Positions 1-9,265 of a DNA stretch of 64,000 bases are shown in pieces (position 1 is the first letter of the stretch; each line of letters opens with the position of its first letter). Origin of the DNA: Methylobacterium aquaticum (GTDB taxonomy: Bacteria > Pseudomonadota > Alphaproteobacteria > Rhizobiales > Beijerinckiaceae); assembly GCF_016804325.1 (NCBI RefSeq), contig NZ_CP043627.1, positions 6,789,001 to 6,853,000 on the forward strand, written 5' to 3'. The notes beneath the pieces are model-generated. The model saw only the letters and a program-made list of their open reading frames with translations, was not told where the DNA came from and did no database searches. Both the position numbers and the translations under genes were made by a program.

Positions 1-2
1 AG

Positions 3-1484
<1,482 letters not shown>

Positions 1485-1574
1485 GGATCGGGCCTCTCCC
1501 CTCGGATGACACCGGAAGGGAGAGCTTTCGGAAACCGGGGAGCCCGTGACAGGCTCTCCGGGACCGCCATCAAA

Positions 1575-1605
1575 ACGGGGGCCTTTCCGGCGGGAAGGCC
1601 CCCGT
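1575..1605 (+). terminator. Intrinsic terminator-like hairpin after acnA
   Basis: A perfect 11-bp stem (ACGGGGGCCTT / AAGGCCCCCGT) with a 9-nt loop lies between acnA and the next small gene. It is preceded by four A residues and followed by CCTGTTCT, so the U-tract is weak. It probably ends acnA transcription, although the next ORF starts only 22 bp later and could be reached by readthrough. Confidence 0.6.
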
Positions 1606-1626
1606 CCTGTTCTGGGGAAAGCCGCG

Positions 1627-1932
1627 ATGAGCCCGGACGACAAGATCAACGGCCTGACCACGCTCTCGGCCCGCCACGGCGAGATGATCGCCCGGCTCTC
1701 CGAGGCGCAGTCCGACGTCGCCGCCAAGCAGGTGGCGCTGCAGATGGCGGTGCGCTTCGTCGCCGGCATCCTGCGCGGCGTCGATTCCGACCATTACCGC
1801 CACCAGCTCGGCGGCTTCCTCGCCATGCTGGAGGACGCGCTCACCCGCGAAGACCCGGATTCCGACCTCGCCCGGCGGGTGCTCGACACCGTCAAGGCGA
1901 CGCTGGAGCCGGAAGAGGCGGAGGAGGAGTAG
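1627..1932 (+). CDS. Small conserved hypothetical protein (101 aa)
   Basis: Unrecognised small soluble protein. The ATG at 1627 was chosen because GGGGAAAG lies 7-12 bp before it; the frame is open from an earlier methionine codon at 1546, but that extension runs through the terminator hairpin. The protein is predicted helical: a heptad-like segment (MIARLSEAQSDVAAKQVALQ) is followed by an Ala/Leu-rich stretch and a very acidic end (EPEEAEEE). There is no signal peptide, membrane segment or catalytic motif. It follows acnA on the same strand but is separated by a hairpin, so co-transcription is doubtful. Function unknown. Confidence 0.7.
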   Translation: MSPDDKINGLTTLSARHGEMIARLSEAQSDVAAKQVALQMAVRFVAGILRGVDSDHYRHQLGGFLAMLEDALTREDPDSDLARRVLDTVKATLEPEEAEEE

Positions 1933-1986
1933 AGCCGCGCCTCGATCGCGGTCGAGGAAAAACCCCTTCGAAATCCAGCGCGGGAT

Positions 1987-2010
1987 CCCCTCTCCCACAC
2001 GGGAGAGGGG
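1987..2010. repeat. Short palindromic intergenic repeat
   Basis: A perfect 10-bp inverted repeat (CCCCTCTCCC, ACAC loop, GGGAGAGGGG) follows the small gene. A similar C/T-rich hairpin occurs near 9640 and a longer relative at 27650-27754, so this looks like a dispersed palindromic element that may double as a terminator. It has no T-tract. Confidence 0.5.
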
Positions 2011-2257
2011 AGGCGCGCCCTACTTTCCCCGGACAGCCCTGACGCAGAGGGGGAAGCGTTTGCGATAGCCTTCACTCCGGTCCGGTGACGGACTACACGT
2101 CCACGCCGGTCCGCCTGCCGCTGCTCGCGCAAGATCAGCATGGAAATCCGGCGATCCGTGCCTCACACTCGGAGAGAGCAGGCCCGCGCCCCGGCCGGGT
2201 TGGCCACCTGCGGTCGCAGATGTCGGTTCGTGTCATGTATCCTTCGCGAGGCCTGTC

Positions 2258-3460
2258 GTGAGTCTTCCCGAAATCGTCGTCTTCGGCCGCAGCGAATTCG
2301 AGATCAGAAGTCCCGGGCCGGATATCGACGTCGAAACGCGGCAACTGAACTGCTCGTTTTACCCGGACGATCGCGATCTCGAACAGATTCTCATCGCGAA
2401 ACGGCCGCACGTGATCGCGACCTTCGGCGAGGAGGCGGCATTCCGGAACCTGATGCGCGCGCCCTACGAGGTGCGCAAGCGCTGGATCAATTTCGCGAGC
2501 GATGCCGATGCCGACGAGATCGGCCGGCAGATCTTCTATTGTTTCCTCGACAATGCGACGGCGTTCCGTCGCTCGCGCCCCCTGGTGAGCGTCTTCACGC
2601 CGGCCTATCGGTCGGGCCACCGGATCCTGCGTCCCTTCCAGTCTCTGCGCTCCCAGACCTACGTCGATTGGGAGTGGATCATCGTCGACGATTCGGACGA
2701 TGACGGGGCGACCTTCTCCGAATTGAACGCCCTGGCCGCGCAGGACCATCGCATCCGCGTCTATCGCCCGCACCGACCCTCGGGCCGCATCGGCGACGTG
2801 AAGCAGACGGCCTGCCGCCTGGCCGGCGGCGACATCCTCCTCGAACTCGATCACGACGACGAACTGACGTCGTTCAGCCTGGATGCTGTCGTGGCGGCGT
2901 TCGACCGGCATCCCGACGCGGGTTTTCTCTACACCGACTGGGCCGAGGTCTTCGAGGACGGGCGCAACGCGACCTACGGCCAGGACTGGGCCTTCTTCTA
3001 CGGCCGGGATCGGGTCGAAACCTACAACGGCCGGGACTACATCGTCCACGAGGCGCCGAAGATCAACGCCAAGACGATCCGGCACATCGTCTCGGCCCCG
3101 AATCACATCAGGGCGTGGCGCAAAGATTTCTATCACAGCATCGGCGGGCACAACCCGGATCTGGCCGCGGCCGACGATTACGAGTTGTGCGTGAGGACGT
3201 TCCTCCATACCCGCATGATCCTGCTGCGGAAATTCTGCTATATTCAATACTACAATGAAATCGGGAACACGCAGAGGCTGCGCAACAAGGATATCCAGCG
3301 TCTCACCCGCGCCGTCAGCGAGAAGTACGACGCGCGAATCCACCAGCGCTTCGTCGATCTCGGCGTGGACGATTTCACCTGGGATGCCGGCCGCAACGCC
3401 ACCGACTGGTCGCGGGCCAACCCGGTCGTCGAGCCGCATTGCAGCCTGATCGTGGGGTGA
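2258..3460 (+). CDS. GT2-family glycosyltransferase (400 aa)
   Basis: Predicted nucleotide-sugar glycosyltransferase of the GT-A fold. Residues 1-105 are an unassigned N-terminal region. The GT2 domain starts at PLVSVFTPAYRSG (about 107), continues through QTYVDWEWIIVDDSDDD (nucleotide-binding Asp pair) and reaches the metal-binding motif LELDHDDEL about 80 residues later. A third acidic motif is AADDYELCVRTF. No membrane segment is present, so it is soluble or peripheral. The frame opens at GTG 2258, used here. It has no other polysaccharide gene beside it, so the acceptor is unknown. Its base composition is visibly less GC-rich than its neighbours (for example around 3235-3260), which may mark transfer. 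Confidence 0.88.
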   Translation: MSLPEIVVFGRSEFEIRSPGPDIDVETRQLNCSFYPDDRDLEQILIAKRPHVIATFGEEAAFRNLMRAPYEVRKRWINFASDADADEIGRQIFYCFLDNATAFRRSRPLVSVFTPAYRSGHRILRPFQSLRSQTYVDWEWIIVDDSDDDGATFSELNALAAQDHRIRVYRPHRPSGRIGDVKQTACRLAGGDILLELDHDDELTSFSLDAVVAAFDRHPDAGFLYTDWAEVFEDGRNATYGQDWAFFYGRDRVETYNGRDYIVHEAPKINAKTIRHIVSAPNHIRAWRKDFYHSIGGHNPDLAAADDYELCVRTFLHTRMILLRKFCYIQYYNEIGNTQRLRNKDIQRLTRAVSEKYDARIHQRFVDLGVDDFTWDAGRNATDWSRANPVVEPHCSLIVG

Positions 3461-3565
3461 AGCCCGGCGTCCGTTCACGTCTGCGCGAGAGGAATGTCCG
3501 GCGCTGCCGGGCGAACCATAACGGGCGGGGCCCGAACCCCGGGCCCTGGTTCCCGGAGTGTCCTC

Positions 3566-4246
3566 ATGCCCTTTCTCAGGACGATCGCAGCCGCCGGCCT
3601 GATGCTGGCCGCTGGCGGTTCCCTCGGCGCAGCGCTCGCCGCGCCGCAGGTCGAGCGCCTGCGCGGCACGATCGAGCGCGTCGAGGCGGACGCGGTCACC
3701 ATCCGCACCCGCGCCGGCACGGTCGAGACCGTCCGGCTCGGCTCCGGGACGCGGGTGGGGCAACTGGTGCCGGCGAGCCTCGATCAGGTCAAGGACGGCA
3801 GCTTCATCGGCACCGCCGCCAAGGCCGGCGCCAAGCCCGGCGACCCGCCGGTCGCTCTCGAAGTGCTGATCTTTCCCGAGGCGATGCGCGGCGCCGGGGA
3901 GGGGCATTATCCGTGGGACCGGCTGCCCGACGGCGCCGGGCCGGTCGAGACCAGCATGACGAACGGCACGGTCAAGGCGCCGGAGGTCGAGACCAGCATG
4001 ACCAACGGCACCGTCGGAGGCGGCGGCACGGGCGCCAGCGGCGGCCGCACCCTCACGGTGTCGTACAAGGGCCAGAGCCTCGCGGTCGCGGTGCCGCCGG
4101 GCACGCCGGTCGTGATGCTGGAACCGGCCGACCGGGCGGTGCTGGTGCCGGGTGCCAAGGTCTTCGCCGCGGCCGTCCGGGACGGGGACACGCTCGACGC
4201 GCGCAGCATCTCGGTCGGCAAGGACGGGCTGACGCCGCCGATGTAG
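3566..4246 (+). CDS. Secreted DUF5666-like protein with internal repeat (226 aa)
   Basis: Exported protein of unknown role. The ATG at 3566 was preferred over an in-frame codon at 3494 because it is preceded by GGAG and begins a clear Sec signal (MPFLRTIAAAGLMLAAGG to ALA-AP). The mature part has two beta-rich segments resembling DUF5666/OB folds: RLRGTIERVEADAVTIRTRA near residue 30, and TVSYKGQSLAVAVPPGTPVV near 155. Between them lies a Gly/Ala-rich linker containing two copies of VETSMTNGTV. Similar proteins are often mislabelled as metal-transporter permeases in databases, but no transmembrane helix beyond the signal is seen here. Likely periplasmic. Confidence 0.75.
   Translation: MPFLRTIAAAGLMLAAGGSLGAALAAPQVERLRGTIERVEADAVTIRTRAGTVETVRLGSGTRVGQLVPASLDQVKDGSFIGTAAKAGAKPGDPPVALEVLIFPEAMRGAGEGHYPWDRLPDGAGPVETSMTNGTVKAPEVETSMTNGTVGGGGTGASGGRTLTVSYKGQSLAVAVPPGTPVVMLEPADRAVLVPGAKVFAAAVRDGDTLDARSISVGKDGLTPPM
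3944..4015 (+). repeat. In-frame 30-bp direct repeat
   Basis: Two near-identical 30-bp units (3944-3973 and 3986-4015, two mismatches) separated by 12 bp encode the decapeptide VETSMTNGTV twice. The period is 42 bp (14 codons), so copy-number change would keep the frame. It lies in the linker of the secreted DUF5666-like protein. Confidence 0.85.
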
Positions 4247-4548
4247 ACCGGACCCCGAACCACCGGGCACCGCCACGGTTAACGAAGCTTAATTCCTGCG
4301 GCGCGCGACCAAATCGGCCGCGACCGCTCGCTATCACAGACCGAGTCGTGCCCGGCCGAGAGGAATGCCCGAAAATAAGGCGCAACTGCCGTCCCGGACG
4401 TGCGTTGTTCATCCCGAGCCGGTCTTCCGGCGACGGAGATCGACCCCAAGTCATCGACCAAGTCTCGTCGCCGTCGGGGGCCGATCGGCGCCGCCCACCT
4501 CACCCCTGTCCTCGATGGAGCCGGGACCCCTGTTCCCGTAATCGCGCC
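4247..4548. other. Non-coding region before the nepR-like gene
   Basis: About 300 bp without a credible gene. It holds CGAAC-N16-GGTT at 4256-4280, two mismatches from an EcfG-type promoter (GGAAC-N16/17-CGTT). Overlapping it is TTAA-N6-TTAA (4279-4292), one base short of the CtrA spacing. Neither is strong enough to call; they are recorded because the downstream gene belongs to the EcfG circuit. Confidence 0.3.
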
Positions 4549-4761
4549 ATGAAGCTGATCCCGAGCAATCACGCCGCGAGCTACGGACAGACGCACGCGA
4601 CCGCGTCGTCCCTGGCCGATGCGTTGCTGCTCGCCAAGCTCGGGCAGGACTTGCGATCGCTGTACACCGACGTCACCGACGAACCGGTGCCGCGGGAACT
4701 CGATACCCTGATCGGCCGGCTGCACTCGGTGCTGGGGAACGAGCTGGGGAAGAGCGACTAG
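4549..4761 (+). CDS. NepR-like anti-sigma factor (70 aa)
   Basis: Small protein matching the NepR family, which binds and silences the general-stress sigma factor EcfG until phosphorylated PhyR titrates it. The diagnostic stretch is DLRSLYTDVTDEPVPRELDTLIGRL in the C-terminal half, the two-helix core with the conserved EPVP turn. Start is ATG 4549; the upstream frame is open but shows no other credible start. No phyR, ecfG or histidine-kinase gene is adjacent, so it is an orphan paralogue, a situation known in Methylobacterium-type genomes. About 300 bp of non-coding DNA precede it. Family assignment rests on this short motif. Confidence 0.72.
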   Translation: MKLIPSNHAASYGQTHATASSLADALLLAKLGQDLRSLYTDVTDEPVPRELDTLIGRLHSVLGNELGKSD

Positions 4762-4932
4762 AACCGGTTCCGGGCCGGGCCGGGACTTCGACGAGGGCTC
4801 TCCGGGACGGGGCGTGACTGTACCGCGGAAGTGACAAACCCGGGAAGGGTCGGTTCGATTCGCGATCACGCCTTGAGTGCGGGCGCGAAACAGTGTGGGG
4901 TGCGCCTCCCGAGCCGTCAGCCCCCCAGCCTC

Positions 4933-6144
4933 ATGCCTTCCCTCTCCCACCTCCGCCTCGCCCTTCCGCTCGCCCTCCCGCTCGTTCTGGCCCTCGCTCT
5001 CGTCGGGAGCGCGTCCGGCGTCGGCGCCGCCACGCCGCCCGCACAGCCGAAGGAGGGGCCGGGCGGCCAGGCCTATGCCGCCGCGAGCGTGGTGAAGCGG
5101 GCGCTCGGCCGGGCCGGCGCGGTCACGCTCGCCTATTACGGCAACGGGGCCGCCCCGGCCGGGGGGCGTCCGGTGGCGGTGCTGCTCCATGCCTGGGGCG
5201 CGGTGAACCCGCAGGCCTATGGGTCCTGGATCGAGCACCTGGCCCGCTCCGGCTACCTGGTGCTGTTTCCCCGCTTCCAGGAGGTGGGCCGGACCCGCCC
5301 GGTGGATGCGAGCGGCATCGCCGCGACCCTGGTGAAGGACGCGCTCGCGGAACTGACCGGCGACCAGGAGGCGAAGCCCGACACGACCCGCCTCGCGCTG
5401 ATCGGCCACCTCGCCGGCGTGCCGCTGGCGGCCAACATCGCGGCCCATGCCAGGACGACCGGCCTGCCGGCGCCGCGGCTGATCTTCGGCGCGATGCCGG
5501 GCGGCATCGCCCGGGACGACAAGGCTCGCGGCATCGCGCTCCACGACCTCAACGACGTCGACCCCGCGACGCTGATCGTCACGGTGATCGGCGACCGCGA
5601 CGCCCGCGCCGCCGACATCGCCGCCCGCCGGGTGATGCGGGAGACCACCGGCGTGCCGACCGACCACAAGCTGATGGTCCGCGCGCTGTCCGACGATCAC
5701 GGCTTCCCGGCGCTCTCCGCCACCCTGGCCGCGCCCGCCGGCGGCAACGCGGCCTATGACCTGGGCCAGATCAAGCTGCCGGCCCCCGACCCGAAGCAGA
5801 AGCCGGCCCCGTTCAAGTGGTCGGCCGACATGACGCTCACCGGCGAGCAGACCGTGCTCGTCGGCCAGATCAACGCCGCCGGCACCGACAGCCTCGATTA
5901 CCTCGCCTTCTGGAAGACTTTCGACATGGCGGCGGCCGCCGCGTTCTCGGGCCAGACTGCCACGAGCCTGAAGAGCAACCCGCGCTTCATCGACATGGAG
6001 CGCTGGAGCGACGGCTGGCCGGTGCGCCGCCTCAGCCTCGAGACCCCGCGCCCGCCGGCCCCGCCCAAGCCCGCGGCGCCGGGTGCCGCGCCGGCCCCGG
6101 CGAAGCCCGCCGCCAAGCCGACGGCGTCCGGTCGGGGGCAGTGA
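4933..6144 (+). CDS. Exported alpha/beta-hydrolase-fold protein lacking the nucleophile Ser
   Basis: Start ATG 4933 gives a signal peptide (MPSLSHLRLALPLALPLVLALALVG...GVGAA). The fold is shown by AVLLHAWGAVNPQAYGSWIEHLARSGYLVLFP (oxyanion-hole HAWG and strands, residues 82-113), LALIGHLAG at 155-162 in the nucleophile-elbow position, IVTVIGDRDA (acid loop) and a late DDHGFPAL His. The elbow reads G-H-L-A-G: Leu160, codon CTC 5410-5412, replaces the catalytic Ser. It may therefore be a binding protein rather than an enzyme. The C-terminus is an Ala/Pro/Lys-rich tail of about 40 residues. Periplasmic; substrate unknown. A GST gene follows about 150 bp downstream. Confidence 0.8.
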   Translation: MPSLSHLRLALPLALPLVLALALVGSASGVGAATPPAQPKEGPGGQAYAAASVVKRALGRAGAVTLAYYGNGAAPAGGRPVAVLLHAWGAVNPQAYGSWIEHLARSGYLVLFPRFQEVGRTRPVDASGIAATLVKDALAELTGDQEAKPDTTRLALIGHLAGVPLAANIAAHARTTGLPAPRLIFGAMPGGIARDDKARGIALHDLNDVDPATLIVTVIGDRDARAADIAARRVMRETTGVPTDHKLMVRALSDDHGFPALSATLAAPAGGNAAYDLGQIKLPAPDPKQKPAPFKWSADMTLTGEQTVLVGQINAAGTDSLDYLAFWKTFDMAAAAAFSGQTATSLKSNPRFIDMERWSDGWPVRRLSLETPRPPAPPKPAAPGAAPAPAKPAAKPTASGRGQ

Positions 6145-6202
6145 GCGGACGGAGCGGATCGGTGATGAAGGCCGCCCAGCCGTAACCTCTCCCCACCCCC
6201 GG

Positions 6203-6239
6203 CCTCATCCTGAGGTGTCGGCGATCGGAGATCGACTGA
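6203..6239 (+). repeat. Dispersed palindromic repeat (CCTCATCCTGAGG family), single copy
   Basis: Begins with the palindrome CCTCATCCTGAGGTG and continues TCGGCGATCGGAGATCGACTGA. The same unit occurs twice, inverted, inside the MITE at 33457-33728 (33520-33555 forward and 33610-33663 reverse). It lies just upstream of the GST gene. A REP-type intergenic repeat. Confidence 0.75.
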
Positions 6240-6298
6240 CACGTCACGGTGAGGTCGCGGAGTGGACGATCGATAACCAGAACAACAGGAGGAACCCC

Positions 6299-6904
6299 AT
6301 GAAGCTCTTCTACGCCAAGGCATCCCCGTTCGTCCGCAAGGTCCTGGTCGTCGCCCACGAGCTCGGCCTGTTCGACAAGCTGGAGCTGCTCCCGGCGGCC
6401 GCGCACCCGATCAACCGCGACGCCAACATTCGTGCGCAGAACCCGCTCGGGCAGGTGCCGACCCTGCTCCTCGACGACGGCACCGCGCTGGCCGACAGCC
6501 GGGTGATCTGCGAATACCTCGACCATCTCGGCGCCGGTGGTTTCTTCCCGGCACCCGGCCCGGCGCGCTGGACGGCGCTCGCCGCGCAATCGACCGGCGA
6601 CGGCCTCCTCGATGCGGCGCTGCTCTGCGTCTACGAGACCCGGGTGCGCCAGGAGACCGAGCGGTCGCCGGCCTGGGTCGCCGGCCAACGCGAAAAGATC
6701 GTCGATGCCCTGGCGCGGATCGAGGCGGCGGCGCCGGAATTCGGCGAGCGGGTCGACATCGCCACCATCACCTATGGCTGCGGCCTCGGCTATCTCGACC
6801 TGCGCCTGCCCGATCTCGGCTGGCGCGAGCGCGCGCCTGCGGCGGCGGAGTGGTACGCGCGGTTCGGCGAGCGCCCGTCGATGCAGGCGACCCGGCCGGA
6901 GTGA
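6299..6904 (+). CDS. Glutathione S-transferase family protein (201 aa)
   Basis: Cytosolic GST. The N-terminal thioredoxin-fold domain runs from MKLFYAKASPFVRKV (active-site Ser region) through NPLGQVPTLLLDDG (cis-Pro motif) to ADSRVICEYLD (glutathione gamma-Glu binding). The helical C-terminal domain covers about residues 85-201. The start at 6299 is fixed by a consensus AGGAGG at 6287-6292. Its length is normal for the family. Substrate cannot be read from the sequence. A dispersed repeat sits in its leader and a small hairpin at 6955 follows it. Confidence 0.93.
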   Translation: MKLFYAKASPFVRKVLVVAHELGLFDKLELLPAAAHPINRDANIRAQNPLGQVPTLLLDDGTALADSRVICEYLDHLGAGGFFPAPGPARWTALAAQSTGDGLLDAALLCVYETRVRQETERSPAWVAGQREKIVDALARIEAAAPEFGERVDIATITYGCGLGYLDLRLPDLGWRERAPAAAEWYARFGERPSMQATRPE

Positions 6905-6954
6905 GGATCCGAGCTGCTGGCGCGGCTCTTGCTGCTCGTCCGGGCAGACAGGCT

Positions 6955-6972
6955 CCGGGCAAGATTGCCCGG
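6955..6972 (+). terminator. Possible terminator hairpin after the GST gene
   Basis: CCGGGCAA-GA-TTGCCCGG, an 8-bp perfect stem with a 2-nt loop about 50 bp downstream of the GST stop. The following bases (GTCTGAT) are not a U-tract, so this is only a possible terminator. Confidence 0.35.
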
Positions 6973-7042
6973 GTCTGATGGTCGTGCCACCGGCCGGCGG
7001 GCCGGCGGCGGTCGCATCCTCGCCCGCAAGGGGGCCTCGCTC

Positions 7043-7249
7043 ATGAACGACTTCGTCGCTCTCCTCCTCGCCGCCCTGACCTTCTGCCTCGGCTACTGGG
7101 CGGCGGGATGGGCCGTGCGCCTCGCCGTGCGGTTCGATCTCGGCCACGCCCATCTGGGGGAGGGGAGCATGGCCCAGCTCTGCCTCGCGCTGGCGGCCGC
7201 GGTCGCGGCCTGGCGCCTCGCCAGGGGGCCTGCACCCGCCCGGGCCTGA
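7043..7249 (+). CDS. Small two-helix membrane protein (68 aa)
   Basis: Short hydrophobic protein starting at ATG 7043 (MNDFVALLLAALTFCLGYWAAGW). It has one transmembrane helix at residues 3-25, an amphipathic middle with FDLGHAHLGEG, and a second helix at about 43-60 ending in a basic tail. It lies between the GST and SDR genes on the same strand. No family recognised. The codon pattern and membrane architecture support a real gene, but nothing in the sequence points to a function. Confidence 0.6.
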   Translation: MNDFVALLLAALTFCLGYWAAGWAVRLAVRFDLGHAHLGEGSMAQLCLALAAAVAAWRLARGPAPARA

Positions 7250-7350
7250 TCCGCCATCCATGCGGGCGGCGTCTGGCCGCCCTGCTTTGCCGCCCGTTGC
7301 GCGATGCGCGCCTTTTTCGCGACTCTCCGTCGAGGGATGGAGGTCGGGCC

Positions 7351-8139
7351 ATGTCGACACGTCTGCTGCGGAAGGTCGCGATCGTGTTCGGGGCGGGCTC
7401 CGCCGGCACCGGCTGGGGCAACGGCAAGGCGGTGGCGGTCGCCTTCGCCCGGGAGGGCGCCCGGGTGATCTGCGTCGACCGCGGCCTCGCCGCCGCCGAG
7501 GAGACGGCGCAGATCGTCGTCGAGGAGGGCAACGAGGCCGAGGCCTTGTGCGCCGACGTCACCGATTACGACGCCGTGGCGCGTGCGGTCGCCGCCGGCG
7601 AGGCGCGGTTCGGCCGCCTCGACATCCTGCACAACAATGTCGGCCTGCCCGAAGCCGGAGGCCCCGAGGATCTTGACGAGGAGACCTGGCGGCGGGCGAT
7701 CGAGGTCAATGTCGGCGGGGTCTGGCGGACCTGCAAGGCGGTGCTGCCGGGCATGCGGGCCAGGCGTTCGGGGGCGGTGGTCAACATCTCGTCGGTCGCC
7801 TCCCGGCGCTGGACCGGCACGCCGGCCTTCGCCTACGCCGCCGCCAAGGCGGCGGTGAACCAGGCCACCGTGTCGGTGGCGATGCAATATGCCCGCGACG
7901 GCATCCGGGCGAACGCGATCCTGCCGGGCCTCCTCGACACCACGCTGGCCGACGAATGCCGCGGCGCCGGCACGCCCGAATCGGGCCGCGACCGCCGGGT
8001 CCCGCTCGGCCGCCTCGGCGAGGCCTGGGACATCGCCCACGCGGCGGTCTTCCTCGCCTCCGACGAGGCCCGCTTCATCACCGGCGTGTGCCTGCCGGTG
8101 GATGGCGGCCAGAGCTGCAGCATGGCGGCCCTCGCCTGA
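7351..8139 (+). CDS. SDR family NAD(P)-dependent oxidoreductase (262 aa)
   Basis: Classical short-chain dehydrogenase/reductase. The cofactor loop is the variant GAGSAGTGWGNG (residues 14-25). Further motifs are ICVDRG after beta2 (Asp favours NAD), DVTDYD, the structural NNVG, the catalytic Ser in NISSVAS, and the Tyr/Lys pair in YAAAK. The C-terminal VDGGQ is typical. The start at 7351 has GATGGAGG just upstream. The enlarged glycine loop is like that of several catabolic SDRs. Substrate is unknown and no pathway genes adjoin it. Confidence 0.93.
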   Translation: MSTRLLRKVAIVFGAGSAGTGWGNGKAVAVAFAREGARVICVDRGLAAAEETAQIVVEEGNEAEALCADVTDYDAVARAVAAGEARFGRLDILHNNVGLPEAGGPEDLDEETWRRAIEVNVGGVWRTCKAVLPGMRARRSGAVVNISSVASRRWTGTPAFAYAAAKAAVNQATVSVAMQYARDGIRANAILPGLLDTTLADECRGAGTPESGRDRRVPLGRLGEAWDIAHAAVFLASDEARFITGVCLPVDGGQSCSMAALA

Positions 8140-8377
8140 TGGACCCGGGAGGGGGCCGACCTTCGGAAACAATGTGGCCCGGGCGTTACAGCGCGCGGCG
8201 AAGCGACGACGGCGGCCAAGCTCTCCTTTCCCGGGATCGCCGCGACGGCTAGGCTTTCCGGCATAACGGCGCGGCGAGCCCGGACGGGCCCGCCCATGCG
8301 CCGCCTGGAGCCGGCCTCCGGGAATCCGATCAGGGGTTCCGGAGGTTCGGCTTCGCGTGATCCGGGAAAGCGACCGA

Positions 8378-9265
8378 ATGCGGACGACCATCAAGGCTGC
8401 CTCGACCACGCGGGCCGCCCGCCGCGTTGCGGCTGCGGCGACCTTGGCCCTTCTCGCGGGCTGCGCCACGCCGGTTCTGACCCAGACCGGCCTGCTGACG
8501 CGCTACGACCACCTGACCTCGAGCGAGGCCACCGCGACGAAGTCGCGGATCTTCATCGACAAGGCCGCGATGGCCCGGGTGCGCACCGTCCGCATCATTC
8601 CCACCACCTTCTCGGCGGCGGTCTCGGGCCCCGGCGTGACCGAGCAGGAGCGCCGGGTCGTCGCCAACGCGGCCGACCGGGCGCTCTGCTACGAGCTGTC
8701 CCTGCGCTACGACGTGGTGTCCTCCGGCCCCGCCGACCTGACCATCCGGTCGAACGTCACCCGGGCGAGCCTCACCAACGTGCCGGCCTCCGGCGTCGCG
8801 GTCGGCGCCTCGGCGGCGATCACCATCGCCGCGCAGGTCGGCGTCGGCTTCGCCGATACGATCGGCAAGGTGCCGGTGCCTCGCCTGCCGATCGGGCTCG
8901 GCGACCTCACGGTCGAGGCCGAGGCGCTGGATGCCCGCCGCCAGCAGCGCGCCGCGATGGTGTGGGCCGGGGGCGCCAACTCCTTCACCAACCAGGCCCG
9001 CTTCTCGCCCGTCGCCGACATCTACGACCTCGCCGGCGATTTCGGCCAGGATTTCGGCTCCTACCTCGCCACCGGCGAGGACCCGTTCGAATCCGAGCTT
9101 ACCATCCCGACCTACGACCGCATCCGCGTGACCGTGCTGGGCGAGATGCCCCGTGATCCGGATTGCCAGGCTTTCGGCCGGGCGCCCGGCATCGACGCCA
9201 TGATCGGCGACTCCTTCGGCCTGCCGCCGGACTGGACCGACAAGGGACCGACCGCCGGGCGGTGA
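8378..9265 (+). CDS. DUF3313-like lipoprotein (295 aa)
   Basis: Predicted outer-membrane or periplasmic lipoprotein. ATG 8378, with GGGAAAG upstream, is chosen over GTG 8357. A basic N-terminus leads into a hydrophobic stretch with lipobox LLAGC (Cys about residue 29). The body reads like DUF3313 proteins: TGLLTRYDHL after the Cys, a Val/Arg-rich beta region, and a Gly/Ala-rich segment ASGVAVGASAAITIAAQVGVGF. No enzymatic motif is seen. It stands alone between the SDR gene and a long non-coding stretch. DUF assignment is from overall pattern. Confidence 0.75.
   Translation: MRTTIKAASTTRAARRVAAAATLALLAGCATPVLTQTGLLTRYDHLTSSEATATKSRIFIDKAAMARVRTVRIIPTTFSAAVSGPGVTEQERRVVANAADRALCYELSLRYDVVSSGPADLTIRSNVTRASLTNVPASGVAVGASAAITIAAQVGVGFADTIGKVPVPRLPIGLGDLTVEAEALDARRQQRAAMVWAGGANSFTNQARFSPVADIYDLAGDFGQDFGSYLATGEDPFESELTIPTYDRIRVTVLGEMPRDPDCQAFGRAPGIDAMIGDSFGLPPDWTDKGPTAGR

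Noticed and set aside
4256..4280. EcfG-dependent promoter for the nepR-like gene
   Set aside because: CGAAC-N16-GGTT has mismatches in both boxes and lies about 270 bp from the start; kept only as a note.
4279..5700. 473-codon frame opposite the hydrolase-fold gene
   Set aside because: Antisense shadow; no ribosome-binding site or domain.
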